Position numbers and translations under genes: made by a program. DNA of 64,000 nucleotides from CADEED01 sp020442965 (GTDB lineage Bacteria > Pseudomonadota > Gammaproteobacteria > Steroidobacterales > Steroidobacteraceae): positions 62,001 to 126,000 of the forward strand of contig JAWLAH010000006.1 in NCBI GenBank assembly GCA_041395525.1, read 5' to 3'. Below the pieces are notes generated by a model. The model was given only the letters and a program-made list of their open reading frames with translations, made no database searches and was not told the origin of the DNA. Of the stretch, positions 1-10,063 are shown one piece after another; position 1 is the first letter of the stretch; every line of letters starts with the position of its first letter.

Positions 1-203
1 TCGAGGAACGCTCCGAGCCGGGACGTTTGTCCGAGGCGTCGCGCCAGATAGCCGTCGAGCGTATCGGTAATCGCCGCCGCGGAAAACAACAACCCGGCGG
101 CGGGGCTGGCCCAGTGATAAGGCAAGTAAAACAGTACCACTAGCAGCGGAATCGCGAAGATCCGCAGCCAGGTCAAGGTGTTAGGGAGGTTCCAGATCAT
201 CAT
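1..203 (-). CDS. pgsA: CDP-diacylglycerol-glycerol-3-phosphate 3-phosphatidyltransferase, 5' part only
   Basis: The first 67 codons of PgsA, the inner-membrane enzyme that makes phosphatidylglycerophosphate from CDP-diacylglycerol and glycerol-3-phosphate; the rest lies beyond base 1. The N-terminus reads MMIWNLPNTLTWLRI, typical of the family, followed by hydrophobic membrane segments. The CDP-alcohol phosphatidyltransferase signature DGYLAR followed by G and D at the expected spacing is reached just before the window edge. The ATG at 203 overlaps the uvrC stop (ATGA), suggesting translational coupling; a second ATG at 200 is possible. uvrC-pgsA is a common proteobacterial gene order. Truncation is by the window, not by mutation. 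Confidence 0.9.
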   Translation of the reverse strand, partial: MMIWNLPNTLTWLRIFAIPLLVVLFYLPYHWASPAAGLLFSAAAITDTLDGYLARRLGQTSRLGAFL

Positions 204-2038
204 TCACCAGGGTGCAGATGATCGTACAGTGTGCGCGCCAAACTTGCACCGATACCCGGGACGCGCTCGAAATCGGCGACCCCCGCCCGCAACACGCCTT
301 GCAAACCACCGAAATGCGTTAGCAGCGATCGACGCTTGGCGGGGCCCATACCCGGCACCGTTTCGAGGATCGACTCATTATGACGACGCGCGCGCCGGCG
401 TCGATGCCCGCTGATGGCAAATCGATGCGCTTCGTCCCGCAGCCGTTGCACGAGGCGCAGGCCGGCCGAATCCGCACCGGGAATCAGCGGCTGCTTGCGA
501 CCAAAGACGTGCAGGCGTTCTTGTCCTGGCTTGCGATCGACCCCCTTGGCTACCCCGACTAACAACTGTGACGGAAAGCCGAGTTCGAGCAGCACCGCGC
601 GCACCTCGGCAATCTGACCTGCACCACCGTCGATGAAGAGCACATCGGGGGCTGGGACTTCCCCCGCTTTGATGCGCGTAAAGCGGCGTCTGAGCGCCTG
701 CGCGAGCGCGGCGTAATCGTCACCCGGCATGACGCCCTCGATGTTGAAGCGGCGATACTCCTTCTTGAGCGGACCTTCCGGGCCGAAGACAACGCAGGAT
801 GCGATCGTGCCCTCACCGCCCGTGTGACTGATATCGAAGCACTCGATCCGACGCGGTGGCCCGGGCAGCTCGAGCAGCGTCGCGAGCGCTTCGAACATCT
901 CATCCAGGCCTTGCTTGCGTGCGCGGCGCATTCTGAGCGCGTGTTCCGCATTTTCGCGCGCCATTTCGACCCACTTGAGGGGCAAGCCGCGGGTTGGCCT
1001 GCGGACGCCAATGGTCGACGCGGCGCGCCCCGACAGCGCCTCGGCAAGCGCCGCCACACCTGGCACGTCGATGTTCAGCAGCACGTCCGGCGCCGGATCG
1101 TGTTCGGCATAGAACTGCATCAGGAATGACGTTAGCGCTTCATCTGGATCGGCCAACGATCCTTTCGGAAAATAACCCGTGGCGCCCAAGCTGCGCCCGC
1201 CACGAATCAGCATCATGGTCACCGCATAGTCCCCGGGCTCGCCCACGATAGCGGCCACGTCGACATCGCGATCGCCCTCTGCCGCCACAACCTGTTGCGC
1301 TTGCACGAGCTTGAGTGCTGCCAACTGATCGCGCAACTCGGCGGCCCGCTCGTAGTCCAGCTGCACGGCGGCCTCGTTCATGCGCCGCGCCAGTTCCTCG
1401 TTCACCTCCGAGTCGCGGCCCTCGAGGATCTTGACGGCTGCCGCCACGTTGCGCGCGTAGTCCTCTTGAGAGATCAGACCCACGCAGGGTGCGGTGCAGC
1501 GACCGATCTGGTGTTGCAGACACGGCCGACTGCGGTTGGCAAAGAAACTGTCGCGGCAGTTGCGTATCCCAAAGACTTTCTGTAGGTGATGCAGCGTCTC
1601 ACGCACGGCTCCGGGATCTGGAAAGGGCCCGAAGTAACGCCCTGGCTGCTGGCGGGAACCGCGGTAATAGATCAGTCGGGGGAAGTCGTGCGAAGTCGCA
1701 AGATGAATGTATGGAAAGCTCTTGTCATCGCGCAACACTACGTTGAAGGGCGGCTTGTGCTCCTTGATGAGGTTGTATTCGAGCAGCAGTGCCTCGGTCT
1801 CGGAACGCGTCACCGTAACTTCGATATGCGCGATGCGCCCGACCAACAATTGCACTCGCGGATTGACGTTGCTGGCAACCAAGTAACTGCTCAGTCGATC
1901 GCGCAGGCTGCGCGCCTTTCCCACATATAACAACTTGCCGTCGGCCCCGTACATGCGATATACGCCGGGTCGTCGCGGCGCGTTGGCGACGAACTCCCGC
2001 GGATCGAATACCTCAGGATCGGCCTGCGATGTATTCAC
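200..2038 (-). CDS. uvrC: UvrABC excinuclease subunit C
   Basis: UvrC makes both incisions in nucleotide excision repair, in complex with DNA and UvrB. The 612 residues match the family in length and order: GIY-YIG nuclease near residues 20-100 (PGVY then LLYVGKA), UVR motif near 205-240 for UvrB contact, the RNase H-like endonuclease region with ECFDISHTGGEGTIAS and VLFIDGGAGQ, and a C-terminal tandem helix-hairpin-helix (VPGMGPAKRRSLLTHFGG). The start is GTG at 2038, overlapping the stop of the upstream uracil-DNA glycosylase gene as GTGA; no better in-frame ATG precedes the GIY-YIG domain. It sits in a leftward run of genes and is followed by pgsA with a 4-nt overlap. Confidence 0.97.
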   Translation of the reverse strand: MNTSQADPEVFDPREFVANAPRRPGVYRMYGADGKLLYVGKARSLRDRLSSYLVASNVNPRVQLLVGRIAHIEVTVTRSETEALLLEYNLIKEHKPPFNVVLRDDKSFPYIHLATSHDFPRLIYYRGSRQQPGRYFGPFPDPGAVRETLHHLQKVFGIRNCRDSFFANRSRPCLQHQIGRCTAPCVGLISQEDYARNVAAAVKILEGRDSEVNEELARRMNEAAVQLDYERAAELRDQLAALKLVQAQQVVAAEGDRDVDVAAIVGEPGDYAVTMMLIRGGRSLGATGYFPKGSLADPDEALTSFLMQFYAEHDPAPDVLLNIDVPGVAALAEALSGRAASTIGVRRPTRGLPLKWVEMARENAEHALRMRRARKQGLDEMFEALATLLELPGPPRRIECFDISHTGGEGTIASCVVFGPEGPLKKEYRRFNIEGVMPGDDYAALAQALRRRFTRIKAGEVPAPDVLFIDGGAGQIAEVRAVLLELGFPSQLLVGVAKGVDRKPGQERLHVFGRKQPLIPGADSAGLRLVQRLRDEAHRFAISGHRRRRARRHNESILETVPGMGPAKRRSLLTHFGGLQGVLRAGVADFERVPGIGASLARTLYDHLHPGE

Positions 2039-2742
2039 GGCGGTCGCTCGGCAGTCGGCAAGCCCGCATGCCCTGCGGCGACGCGCATGACATCGCGAAA
2101 CATCGTGTGCGTCAGTCGCTTCGTCTGGGTGTTGTAGCGGCTGCAGTGGTAAGAATCGACCAGCGTACGCCCGTCGGCGAGCGAATGAACGGTGCCATGA
2201 CCAAATGCCCTGGATGAGCGCGGCACGGCCAGCGCCATCAGAACGCTATCGTGCGCCACCCGACCGAGTGCCAGAATTGCGCGAACCCCGACGAACTGCC
2301 GCAACTCCTGCGCCAGGTAGTGATTGCACGTGCGTATTTCGACGGGTGTCGGCTTGTTCTGCGGCGGCACGCATTTGACGGCGTTGGTGATCCGCACGCC
2401 CTTCAGCTCGAGGCCATCATCCACCGCGACCGATCTGGTGCGCGTGGCAAGGCCCAACTCAAAAAGGGTTTCGTAGAGCAACAGCCCGGCGAAATCGCCC
2501 GTAAATGGCCTACCGCTGCGGTTCGCACCGTGCAAGCCCGGCGCCAATCCAATGATCAACAGCGCGGGTCGCGGCGCTCCAAACGGTGGCACCGGCAAAT
2601 TGTAATAGTCTGGCAGCCGCTGGCGATTCTCGCTCATGAACGCGGCGAGACGCGCACATCGAACGCATCCGGCATCGAACGCGTTGACTGCTGCGCCTGG
2701 CGGCGCGGAATGATTCAGGCGACGCGACACGCGTTTGATCAT
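2035..2742 (-). CDS. uracil-DNA glycosylase, family 5 (UDGb type)
   Basis: An iron-sulfur uracil-DNA glycosylase that removes uracil, and in this family also some other deaminated bases, from DNA. The family 5 signature GLAPGLHGANRSGRPFTGD is at about residues 65-83 and the second active-site motif HCSRYNTQ at 199-206. Four cysteines fit a 4Fe-4S cluster: C26, C29, C124 and C139. I chose the ATG at 2742 (235 aa). An open frame continues upstream to 2817 but would overlap icd by 46 bases and adds no family sequence. The gene ends in a GTGA overlap with uvrC, so two repair genes appear coupled downstream of icd. Confidence 0.9.
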   Translation of the reverse strand: MIKRVSRRLNHSAPPGAAVNAFDAGCVRCARLAAFMSENRQRLPDYYNLPVPPFGAPRPALLIIGLAPGLHGANRSGRPFTGDFAGLLLYETLFELGLATRTRSVAVDDGLELKGVRITNAVKCVPPQNKPTPVEIRTCNHYLAQELRQFVGVRAILALGRVAHDSVLMALAVPRSSRAFGHGTVHSLADGRTLVDSYHCSRYNTQTKRLTHTMFRDVMRVAAGHAGLPTAERPP

Positions 2743-2771
2743 TTGCGGCTTACGGGCCGGGGCCCGCCCGA

Positions 2772-4099
<1,328 letters not shown>

Positions 4100-4100
<1 letters not shown>

Positions 4101-4129
4101 GCACGCAGTTTACCCTGTAGGCGCGTGCA
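4100..4129 (-). promoter_or_regulatory. possible mRNA hairpin across the icd start, aceA-icd gap
   Basis: A perfect 7-bp inverted repeat, TGCACGC at 4100-4106 and GCGTGCA at 4123-4129, separated by 16 nt. In the leftward transcript it folds immediately before the icd start codon, touching the A of the ATG, with an AGGG ribosome-binding candidate in the loop. It could modulate icd translation relative to aceA or mark an RNA processing site. There is no T-run, so it is not an obvious intrinsic terminator. Function is inferred from position only. Confidence 0.35.
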
Positions 4130-4137
4130 GTGGATGA

Positions 4138-5424
4138 CTAAGCCGGCTGGAACTGCGCCTCTTCGGTCGAACCCTTCATGGCAGTCACGGATGATCGCCC
4201 ACCGCTGACTGACTGCGTGACTTCATCGAAGTAGCCGGCACCCACTTCACGCTGGTGTTTGGTTGCCGTGTATCCTAACGGCTCGGCAGCGAACTCCGCT
4301 TCCTGCAAACGCACGTACGCGGACATCTGCGACGCCTTGTAACCGCGCGCGAGTTCAAACATCGAAAAGTTGAGCGCGTGAAAGCCTGCGAGTGTGATGA
4401 ACTGAAACTTGTAGCCCATCACGCCGAGCTCGCGCTGAAACTTGGCAATGGTCGCGTCGTCGAGCTTCTTCTTCCAGTTGAAGCTCGGCGAACAGTTATA
4501 CGCCAAGGGCTTGCCGGGAAACTTGGCGTGTATACCCGCGGCGAATTGCCGCGCCTCGCCAAGATCCGGATGGCCGGTCTCGCACCAGATCAAGTCAGCA
4601 TAGGGCGCGTAGGCCAAGCCGCGCTCGATCGCGAGTTCGAGGCCATTGTTGAGCGGAAAGAACCCCTCCGACGTGCGCGCTTTCGAGCGGTCGATGAACG
4701 GTTGGTCACGCGGATCTATGTCAGCGGTCAGCAACGTTGCCGATTCGGCGTCGGTACGCGCGATCAGGACGGTTGGTACGTCACACACATCGGCTGCCAG
4801 TCGCGCCGCCGCGAGCTTGTTGATCGCCTCCTGTGTCGGCACCAACACCTTGCCACCCATGTGCCCGCATTTCTTGGCCGATGACAACTGATCCTCGAAG
4901 TGCACGCCGGCGGCGCCGGCGGCGATCATTTGCTTCATCAGCTCGAACGCGTTGAGCACACCGCCGAAGCCCGCCTCTGCATCAGCGATGATCGGCTTGA
5001 ACCAATCGATCGAATCGTCGCCCTCCGCATGGTGGATCTCGTCCGCCCGCTGCAAGGTATTGTTGATACGCCGCACGACCGCCGGCACGGAATCCGCCGG
5101 ATAGAGCGACTGATCGGGATACATCTCGCCCGCCAGATTGGCATCGCCCGCCACCTGCCACCCCGATAGATAGATCGCATCGAGGCCCGCCTTGACCTGT
5201 TGCATGGCCTGATTGCCGGTCAGCGCGCCAAGCGCATTGACGTATGACTTCTCGGTGAGGTAGCGCCACAGTTTCAGGGCGGTGTGACGCGCGATCGAGT
5301 GATCGATCGGTAGCGTGCCACGCAACCGCACCACGTCCGCCGCGGGATAGGCGCGCTCAATACCGTGCCAGCGCGGATGCGTCTTCCATTCCAGCTCGAG
5401 TTCAGCGGCAGTCTTGTGAGGCAT
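4138..5424 (-). CDS. aceA: isocitrate lyase
   Basis: Cleaves isocitrate to succinate and glyoxylate, the first step of the glyoxylate shunt in the cytoplasm. 428 aa, the short proteobacterial form. The catalytic signature KKCGHMGGK carries the active-site cysteine at residue 186, with the metal/substrate segments GWQVAGD, YPDQSLYP and FEDQLSSAKK all present. It follows aceB by 21 nt on the same strand, and icd follows after 37 nt, so shunt and oxidative branch are apparently cotranscribed. Expression is probably controlled from the aceB promoter region, where the divergent regulator and its palindrome lie. Confidence 0.97.
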   Translation of the reverse strand: MPHKTAAELELEWKTHPRWHGIERAYPAADVVRLRGTLPIDHSIARHTALKLWRYLTEKSYVNALGALTGNQAMQQVKAGLDAIYLSGWQVAGDANLAGEMYPDQSLYPADSVPAVVRRINNTLQRADEIHHAEGDDSIDWFKPIIADAEAGFGGVLNAFELMKQMIAAGAAGVHFEDQLSSAKKCGHMGGKVLVPTQEAINKLAAARLAADVCDVPTVLIARTDAESATLLTADIDPRDQPFIDRSKARTSEGFFPLNNGLELAIERGLAYAPYADLIWCETGHPDLGEARQFAAGIHAKFPGKPLAYNCSPSFNWKKKLDDATIAKFQRELGVMGYKFQFITLAGFHALNFSMFELARGYKASQMSAYVRLQEAEFAAEPLGYTATKHQREVGAGYFDEVTQSVSGGRSSVTAMKGSTEEAQFQPA

Positions 5425-5445
5425 GTACGGCTCCGAAGGGTGTAG

Positions 5446-7056
5446 TTAGGCCAATTCGCGATAAGCGGACAGCGTGAGGAAGTCAGAGAACTCCGGCGCG
5501 GTCGTGATGGCATCGAACAACTCGGCAGCGCGCGGAAAGTGGCCCGCCTCGAATGCCGCATCGCCGAGTGATTGGCGCAGAGTCGTCATTTCTTCGTCCA
5601 GCGTCACGCGAAACAGCTGGACCGTCACGCGACGCCCGTCCTGCAGCACGCCGCCCGGGTGCTTGATCCACTGCCAGAGTTGCGCGCGCGAGATTTCGGC
5701 GGTGGCGGCATCCTCCATCAGATCGTTGATAGGAACGCAACCATTGCCCGACAGCCACGCAGCGAGATACTGCAAGCCGACGCTGACATTGTTCCGCAGG
5801 CCCGCCGCTGTGATCGTGCCGTGGGGTATCGCCAACAGATCGGCCGCCGTCACCTCGACGTCGTCACGCAACCGGTCGAGCTGATTGGCCTGCGGCATCA
5901 GACGATCAAACACCTCACTCGCAACCGGCACGAGCCCCGGATGGGCCACCCACGTGCCATCGTGACCATCGCCCGCCTCGCGCTCCTTGTCGGCGCGCAC
6001 TTTGGCGAGCGCCGCCTCGTTCGCGACCGGATCGTTCTTGATCGGAATCTGCGCCGCCATCCCGCCCATCGCGAACGCGCCGCGCCGATGACAGGTCTTG
6101 ATGCAAAGCTGCGAGTACGAGCGCAGGAAGTGGGTGGTCATCGTCACTTGTGCTCGATCAGGCAGCAGAAAGTCTGGGCGATGTGAGAATTTCTTGATGA
6201 AGCTGAAAATGTAATCCCAGCGACCGCAATTGAGCCCAACAATATAGTCGCGCAGCTCGTACAGGATTTCATCCATTTCGAATGCGGCGAGAATGGTTTC
6301 GATCAGCACGGTGCACTTGATCGTGCCGTGCGCTATGCCGAGTCTGGTTTCAGCGGCAGCGAACACTTCGGCCCACAAACGCGCTTCGTGGTGGTTCTCC
6401 AACTTGGGCAAATAGAAATAGGGCCCGCTACCGCGCCGCGCAAGCTCCCTGTGGTTATGAAACAGGTACAAGCCAAAGTCGACCAGCCCGCCAGGCACCG
6501 GCGTACCACCGAGCGTCAGGTGCTTTTCCGTGAGATGCCAGCCGCGCGGCCGTACGATCATCGTCGCGGTCCGATCGTTTAGTCGATACGCCTTGCCATT
6601 CTGATTCGTAAAGGAAATCGAACGGCGTACGGCGTCCCGCAAATTCACCTGCCCGTCGATCACGTTCGCCCAAGTCGGCGCGAGTGAGTCCTCGCAGTCG
6701 GCCATGAACACCTTCGCGCCGGAGTTGAGGGCGTTGATGATCATCTTGCGATCGGTGGGGCCCGTGATCTCGACACGCCGATCCTCGAGATCCTGCGGGA
6801 CCGGCGCGGTGCGCCAATCGGCGGCGCGAATCGCCGCGGTTTCCGACAGAAAATCCGGCAGCGCGCCAGCATCGAGTTCCACCTGTCGGGCGGCACGCGC
6901 TGCGAGCAGGGCCGTGACGCGCGGCACAAATGGGCCGATCAGATCCGCCAGGAATTCCTGCGCGGCGGGACCCAGAATTTCCGCCCCGTGGTCGGTCAGG
7001 GGAGCAAGAACCTGCAGCGCTGCGCTGGGGGAACGACCGGTACTGGCTTTACTCAT
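5446..7056 (-). CDS. aceB: malate synthase A
   Basis: Condenses glyoxylate with acetyl-CoA to malate. 536 aa, matching the A isoform rather than the roughly 720-aa G form. Family segments include GPTDRKMIINALNSGAKVFM followed by ADCEDS, IVRPRGWHL, GPYFYLPKLE, IKCTVLIETI and GLNCGRWDYIFS. First gene of the leftward ace run; its start is 53 nt from the divergent regulator and next to the palindrome at 7090-7112. Besides acetate or fatty-acid growth, it could also capture glyoxylate from the putative methylmalyl-CoA route suggested by the 43.7-47.7 kb genes (inference). Confidence 0.97.
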   Translation of the reverse strand: MSKASTGRSPSAALQVLAPLTDHGAEILGPAAQEFLADLIGPFVPRVTALLAARAARQVELDAGALPDFLSETAAIRAADWRTAPVPQDLEDRRVEITGPTDRKMIINALNSGAKVFMADCEDSLAPTWANVIDGQVNLRDAVRRSISFTNQNGKAYRLNDRTATMIVRPRGWHLTEKHLTLGGTPVPGGLVDFGLYLFHNHRELARRGSGPYFYLPKLENHHEARLWAEVFAAAETRLGIAHGTIKCTVLIETILAAFEMDEILYELRDYIVGLNCGRWDYIFSFIKKFSHRPDFLLPDRAQVTMTTHFLRSYSQLCIKTCHRRGAFAMGGMAAQIPIKNDPVANEAALAKVRADKEREAGDGHDGTWVAHPGLVPVASEVFDRLMPQANQLDRLRDDVEVTAADLLAIPHGTITAAGLRNNVSVGLQYLAAWLSGNGCVPINDLMEDAATAEISRAQLWQWIKHPGGVLQDGRRVTVQLFRVTLDEEMTTLRQSLGDAAFEAGHFPRAAELFDAITTAPEFSDFLTLSAYRELA

Positions 7057-7089
7057 GGGAACAGTCTATCCTGCCAAATCTGTGACTTA

Positions 7090-7112
7090 CACAATAGAAA
7101 GTTTACATTGTG
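7090..7112. promoter_or_regulatory. 23-bp palindromic operator candidate between aceB and its divergent regulator
   Basis: Half-sites CACAAT (7090-7095) and ATTGTG (7107-7112) flank an inner AAA-G-TTT core (7098-7104); 9 of 11 base pairs about the centre at 7101 are symmetric. It lies in the 53-bp gap between the aceB start (7056) and the start of the divergent regulator (GTG at 7110), so a bound protein could repress both genes. An AT-rich patch in a GC-rich genome at exactly this point supports a regulatory role. Assignment to the adjacent regulator is inference. Confidence 0.6.
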
Positions 7113-8636
7113 AATTTTACTACTCGTCACGAATCTGATGCCGGAGGCCCGGTCGCGATCCGCCACGGGCAACTGCTCGGGTCGCGGCTGCGCGGGCTGC
7201 GCAAGCGCAATGGCATCACACTCGAGCAACTCGCAGCACGCTGCTCGCAACTGGATCCGGCGCAGTCGCCGTCAATCTCGTATCTCAGCATGCTCGAGAC
7301 GGGTAAGCGCACCCCCTCACCCGTGGTCCTCTCGATCATCGCCCAGGTCTTTGGGCGCGAGCCAGCCTGGTTTCTGGACGCCAGCGCAGAGCTGCAGACA
7401 GACGCAACCGCGGTCGCGCCGGACGAAGTTACGTCGGCGTTTGAACCTGCGTTCTTGTTCACACCCGAGCTCTTGCGTGCCGCACTACCCGAGTTGTTAT
7501 TTCAGACCGGAACGTCCGGGCGCAGCTTCGCACAGTTGCTCATTCGCGTCTGGCAGGAGACCCATCAGAATGACTTTCCAGAGATCGAGCGTGCCGCCGA
7601 AACCGCAGGTGAGCGCGTCATGCCGTTGTCGGTCGACGCACTGCTCGCGATTTGCAAGCGCTACGGTCTCAGCATCCGCTGGATCGACGATGACCGTCGC
7701 CGCCTCAACCGTGGTCTGGCGCGCGCGCACTTCGAGACGCCGGATACGATCGTCGTAAGCGCGCGTCTGCGCAAGCACGAGGCGCGCTTGAAATATGAGC
7801 TGGCGTTTTTCCTCGGGCACAAGATTCTGCACCTTGGCGACGGCGCGATCGGCGCATCGGGCGCGGATCGCGAACCGGACGCCGCCGGGTCTGCCGCGTC
7901 CACCCCCGGACTTGCACAGCGCGATGCGTTGATCGCATGGCGCGAATTCGAGTGCAGTTCGTTCGCTGGCGCCCTGCTCTGCCCGCGCACGCCGTTCAGG
8001 CAAATGTTAGTGCGCGAACGACATGCCATCGATATATATCGCGCACTCGGTGTCGGACCCGCCGTCGTCATGCGCCGCATGACCGCTGTCTCGACCTATC
8101 GACACTGGCACTTCTTCGACGCCTATCCGCCCGGCATTCTGCGAACGGTCTATCGCGGCAACGGCATCTCCCTGCCATGGGGAAACCTCAGCGTCGTACC
8201 CGATCCTTGCCCTCACTGGGCGGTCTTTCGCCTGCTGCGCGAACGGACGGCAGCGACAGCTGTGAAGGATCCGCCGACATCGCAATTGAGCGTCATGCAA
8301 GCGAGCGGTGTACCCCGCCTATATGCCTGCCACTCGCTGATGACACGTGACGCTGCCGGCGCCGAGCGGGTTTTGTCGGTGGGTATCGATATCGGGCCCG
8401 CCCTGGCGGCGCAAGGTTACGACGCCCAAGAAATCATCGACCAGATCTGGCAGCTATGTCAGCGCGGTTCCGGCGCAACCACTATCCCCGCCGCCAGCGC
8501 CGCCCGGATACAAAACGTTGCGCACGTGCTCCGCATCGGCTGGGTCGCGGCTGCGCTCGAGAACAAAGCCAGAATCATTTGTTCGCGCAGCGCCGCCTGT
8601 CCGCGCGACCAATGTTGCGGTCTGGACGGCCGTTGA
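7110..8636 (+). CDS. XRE-family regulator with ImmA/IrrE-like and cysteine-rich C-terminal domains (ScfR/RamB-like)
   Basis: Probable regulator of the divergent ace genes. 508 aa: an XRE helix-turn-helix at about residues 22-90 (LGSRLRGLRKRNGITLEQLA, YLSMLETGKRTPSP), a long middle region with an ImmA/IrrE-like segment ELAFFLGHKILH, and a C-terminal cysteine cluster (ICSRSAACPRDQCC) typical of short-chain fatty acid regulators of the ScfR/RamB group. The HExxH peptidase motif of ImmA is degenerate, so that domain is probably a sensor and not a protease. The only suitable start is GTG at 7110, inside the palindrome, which fits autoregulation. RamB-type proteins control acetate/glyoxylate genes in actinobacteria (family knowledge). 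The gene ends 18 nt from a convergent DAHP synthase gene. Confidence 0.8.
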   Translation: MNFTTRHESDAGGPVAIRHGQLLGSRLRGLRKRNGITLEQLAARCSQLDPAQSPSISYLSMLETGKRTPSPVVLSIIAQVFGREPAWFLDASAELQTDATAVAPDEVTSAFEPAFLFTPELLRAALPELLFQTGTSGRSFAQLLIRVWQETHQNDFPEIERAAETAGERVMPLSVDALLAICKRYGLSIRWIDDDRRRLNRGLARAHFETPDTIVVSARLRKHEARLKYELAFFLGHKILHLGDGAIGASGADREPDAAGSAASTPGLAQRDALIAWREFECSSFAGALLCPRTPFRQMLVRERHAIDIYRALGVGPAVVMRRMTAVSTYRHWHFFDAYPPGILRTVYRGNGISLPWGNLSVVPDPCPHWAVFRLLRERTAATAVKDPPTSQLSVMQASGVPRLYACHSLMTRDAAGAERVLSVGIDIGPALAAQGYDAQEIIDQIWQLCQRGSGATTIPAASAARIQNVAHVLRIGWVAAALENKARIICSRSAACPRDQCCGLDGR

Positions 8637-8654
8637 CCGATCCTAACAACCGGC

Positions 8655-10025
8655 CTAACGATTGGCCTTCGACTCGGGCTTGCCGAGATTGCCGATCAGC
8701 ATTGCGAGTTCCAATGACTGCTCGTAGTTGAGCCGCGGATCGACCGTGGAACGGTAGGCGCGCTGCAAGTCGCTGTCGGTCAGACCGCGCGCCCCGCCCG
8801 TGCATTCGGTGACGTCCTCGCCGGTCAACTCGATGTGCGCGCCACCGAGATAAGAGCCGTGCGCCTGGTGAATCTGAAAGGCCAGCTCCAACTCGCGCAA
8901 AATGTTCTCGAAGCGGCGCGTCTTCAAACCGCCAGAACTTGTCTCGGTATTGCCGTGCATCGGATCGCAGATCCACAACACCTGCTGCCCGGTCTCGCGC
9001 ACCGCCTCGATTGCACGCGGCAGGGACTTCTCGATGTCCTTGACACCGAAGCGATGAATGAGCGTCAGCCTGCCAGGCTGGTTTTGCGGATTCAGCGTGG
9101 TCACGAGCCCCTGCAGCCAACCAGCGTCCATGGCCGCCCCGACCTTCACACCGAGCGGATTGGCAACGCCTCGAAAGAACTCGACGTGCGCGCCGTCCAA
9201 CTGCGCCGTGCGCATGCCGATCCACGGCATGTGTGTCGAGAGGTTGTACCAGTTCTTTTGCCGCGGGATATACCGCGTCTGCGCCTGCTCGTAGAGCAGA
9301 TGCAGCCCTTCATGACTCGCGAAAAAGTCGATCGCCGTCACTTCATGCGGTGCGCGGCCACCGCTGACTCGCTCAAAGAACTCGAGCGCTTCGCCGATTG
9401 AATCGACGATCTTCTGATACTGATCTTTGAGCGGCGAGTGATTCAGGAACCCCAGGTCCCAATATTGCGGGTGGTGCAGATCCGCGAAGCCGCCATCGCT
9501 CAGCGCGCGTACGAAGTTGAGTGTGAGTGCCGCACGCTCATAACCACGTAGTAACAATTCCGGATCGGCGATACGTGCTTCGGGGACGAACTCAGGGCGA
9601 TTGACGAGCGCGCCGCGAAAAGACGGCAGCGTCACGCCACCGATCGTTTCGGTATCGGCCGAACGCGGCTTGGCATACTGACCTGCCATGCGCCCGACAC
9701 GAATGATCGGTTTCTTGAGCCCGTGCAACAACACCAGACTCATCTGCAGCAGAATCTTGAGCTTGGTGGCGATCTTGTCGGACTCGCAGTCCTCGAACGT
9801 CTCGGCACAATCGCCGCCCATCAAGAGGAAGGCGTTACCGCGCTGCGCGTTGGCGAGCCGCTCACGCAGCGTCTCGATTTCCCAGGAGACGACGATCGGC
9901 GGGAGCCGTGACAATTGCGCGATCACGTGCGCCAGCTCCGCATCATCGGCGTAACGGGGTTGCTGTTGAGCGGTGCGGGTGGTCCAGCTCGTCGGTTGCC
10001 AGGCAATGGTATCGGGCGTACGCAT
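8655..10025 (-). CDS. 3-deoxy-7-phosphoheptulonate synthase, class II
   Basis: First step of the shikimate pathway, joining phosphoenolpyruvate and erythrose-4-phosphate. This is the plant/mycobacterial class II type, unrelated in length to E. coli AroFGH. 456 aa with family segments FLLMGGDCAETFEDC, GRMAGQYAKPRS, PHEVTAIDFFASHEGL, STHMPWIGMRT, IHRFGVKDIEKSLP, WICDPMHGNTETSSGGLKTR and GGAHIELTGEDVTEC. The start is placed at the ATG at 10025 (MRTPDTIAW); an upstream ATG at 10040 is less likely. Divergent from the saccharopine dehydrogenase gene with 38 nt between start codons. Class II enzymes occur in both primary and secondary aromatic metabolism; nothing nearby points to the latter. Confidence 0.93.
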   Translation of the reverse strand: MRTPDTIAWQPTSWTTRTAQQQPRYADDAELAHVIAQLSRLPPIVVSWEIETLRERLANAQRGNAFLLMGGDCAETFEDCESDKIATKLKILLQMSLVLLHGLKKPIIRVGRMAGQYAKPRSADTETIGGVTLPSFRGALVNRPEFVPEARIADPELLLRGYERAALTLNFVRALSDGGFADLHHPQYWDLGFLNHSPLKDQYQKIVDSIGEALEFFERVSGGRAPHEVTAIDFFASHEGLHLLYEQAQTRYIPRQKNWYNLSTHMPWIGMRTAQLDGAHVEFFRGVANPLGVKVGAAMDAGWLQGLVTTLNPQNQPGRLTLIHRFGVKDIEKSLPRAIEAVRETGQQVLWICDPMHGNTETSSGGLKTRRFENILRELELAFQIHQAHGSYLGGAHIELTGEDVTECTGGARGLTDSDLQRAYRSTVDPRLNYEQSLELAMLIGNLGKPESKANR

Positions 10026-10063
10026 CGCGATATAGTACAAGAAGCCGCAGGTTCGAGGCCGAT

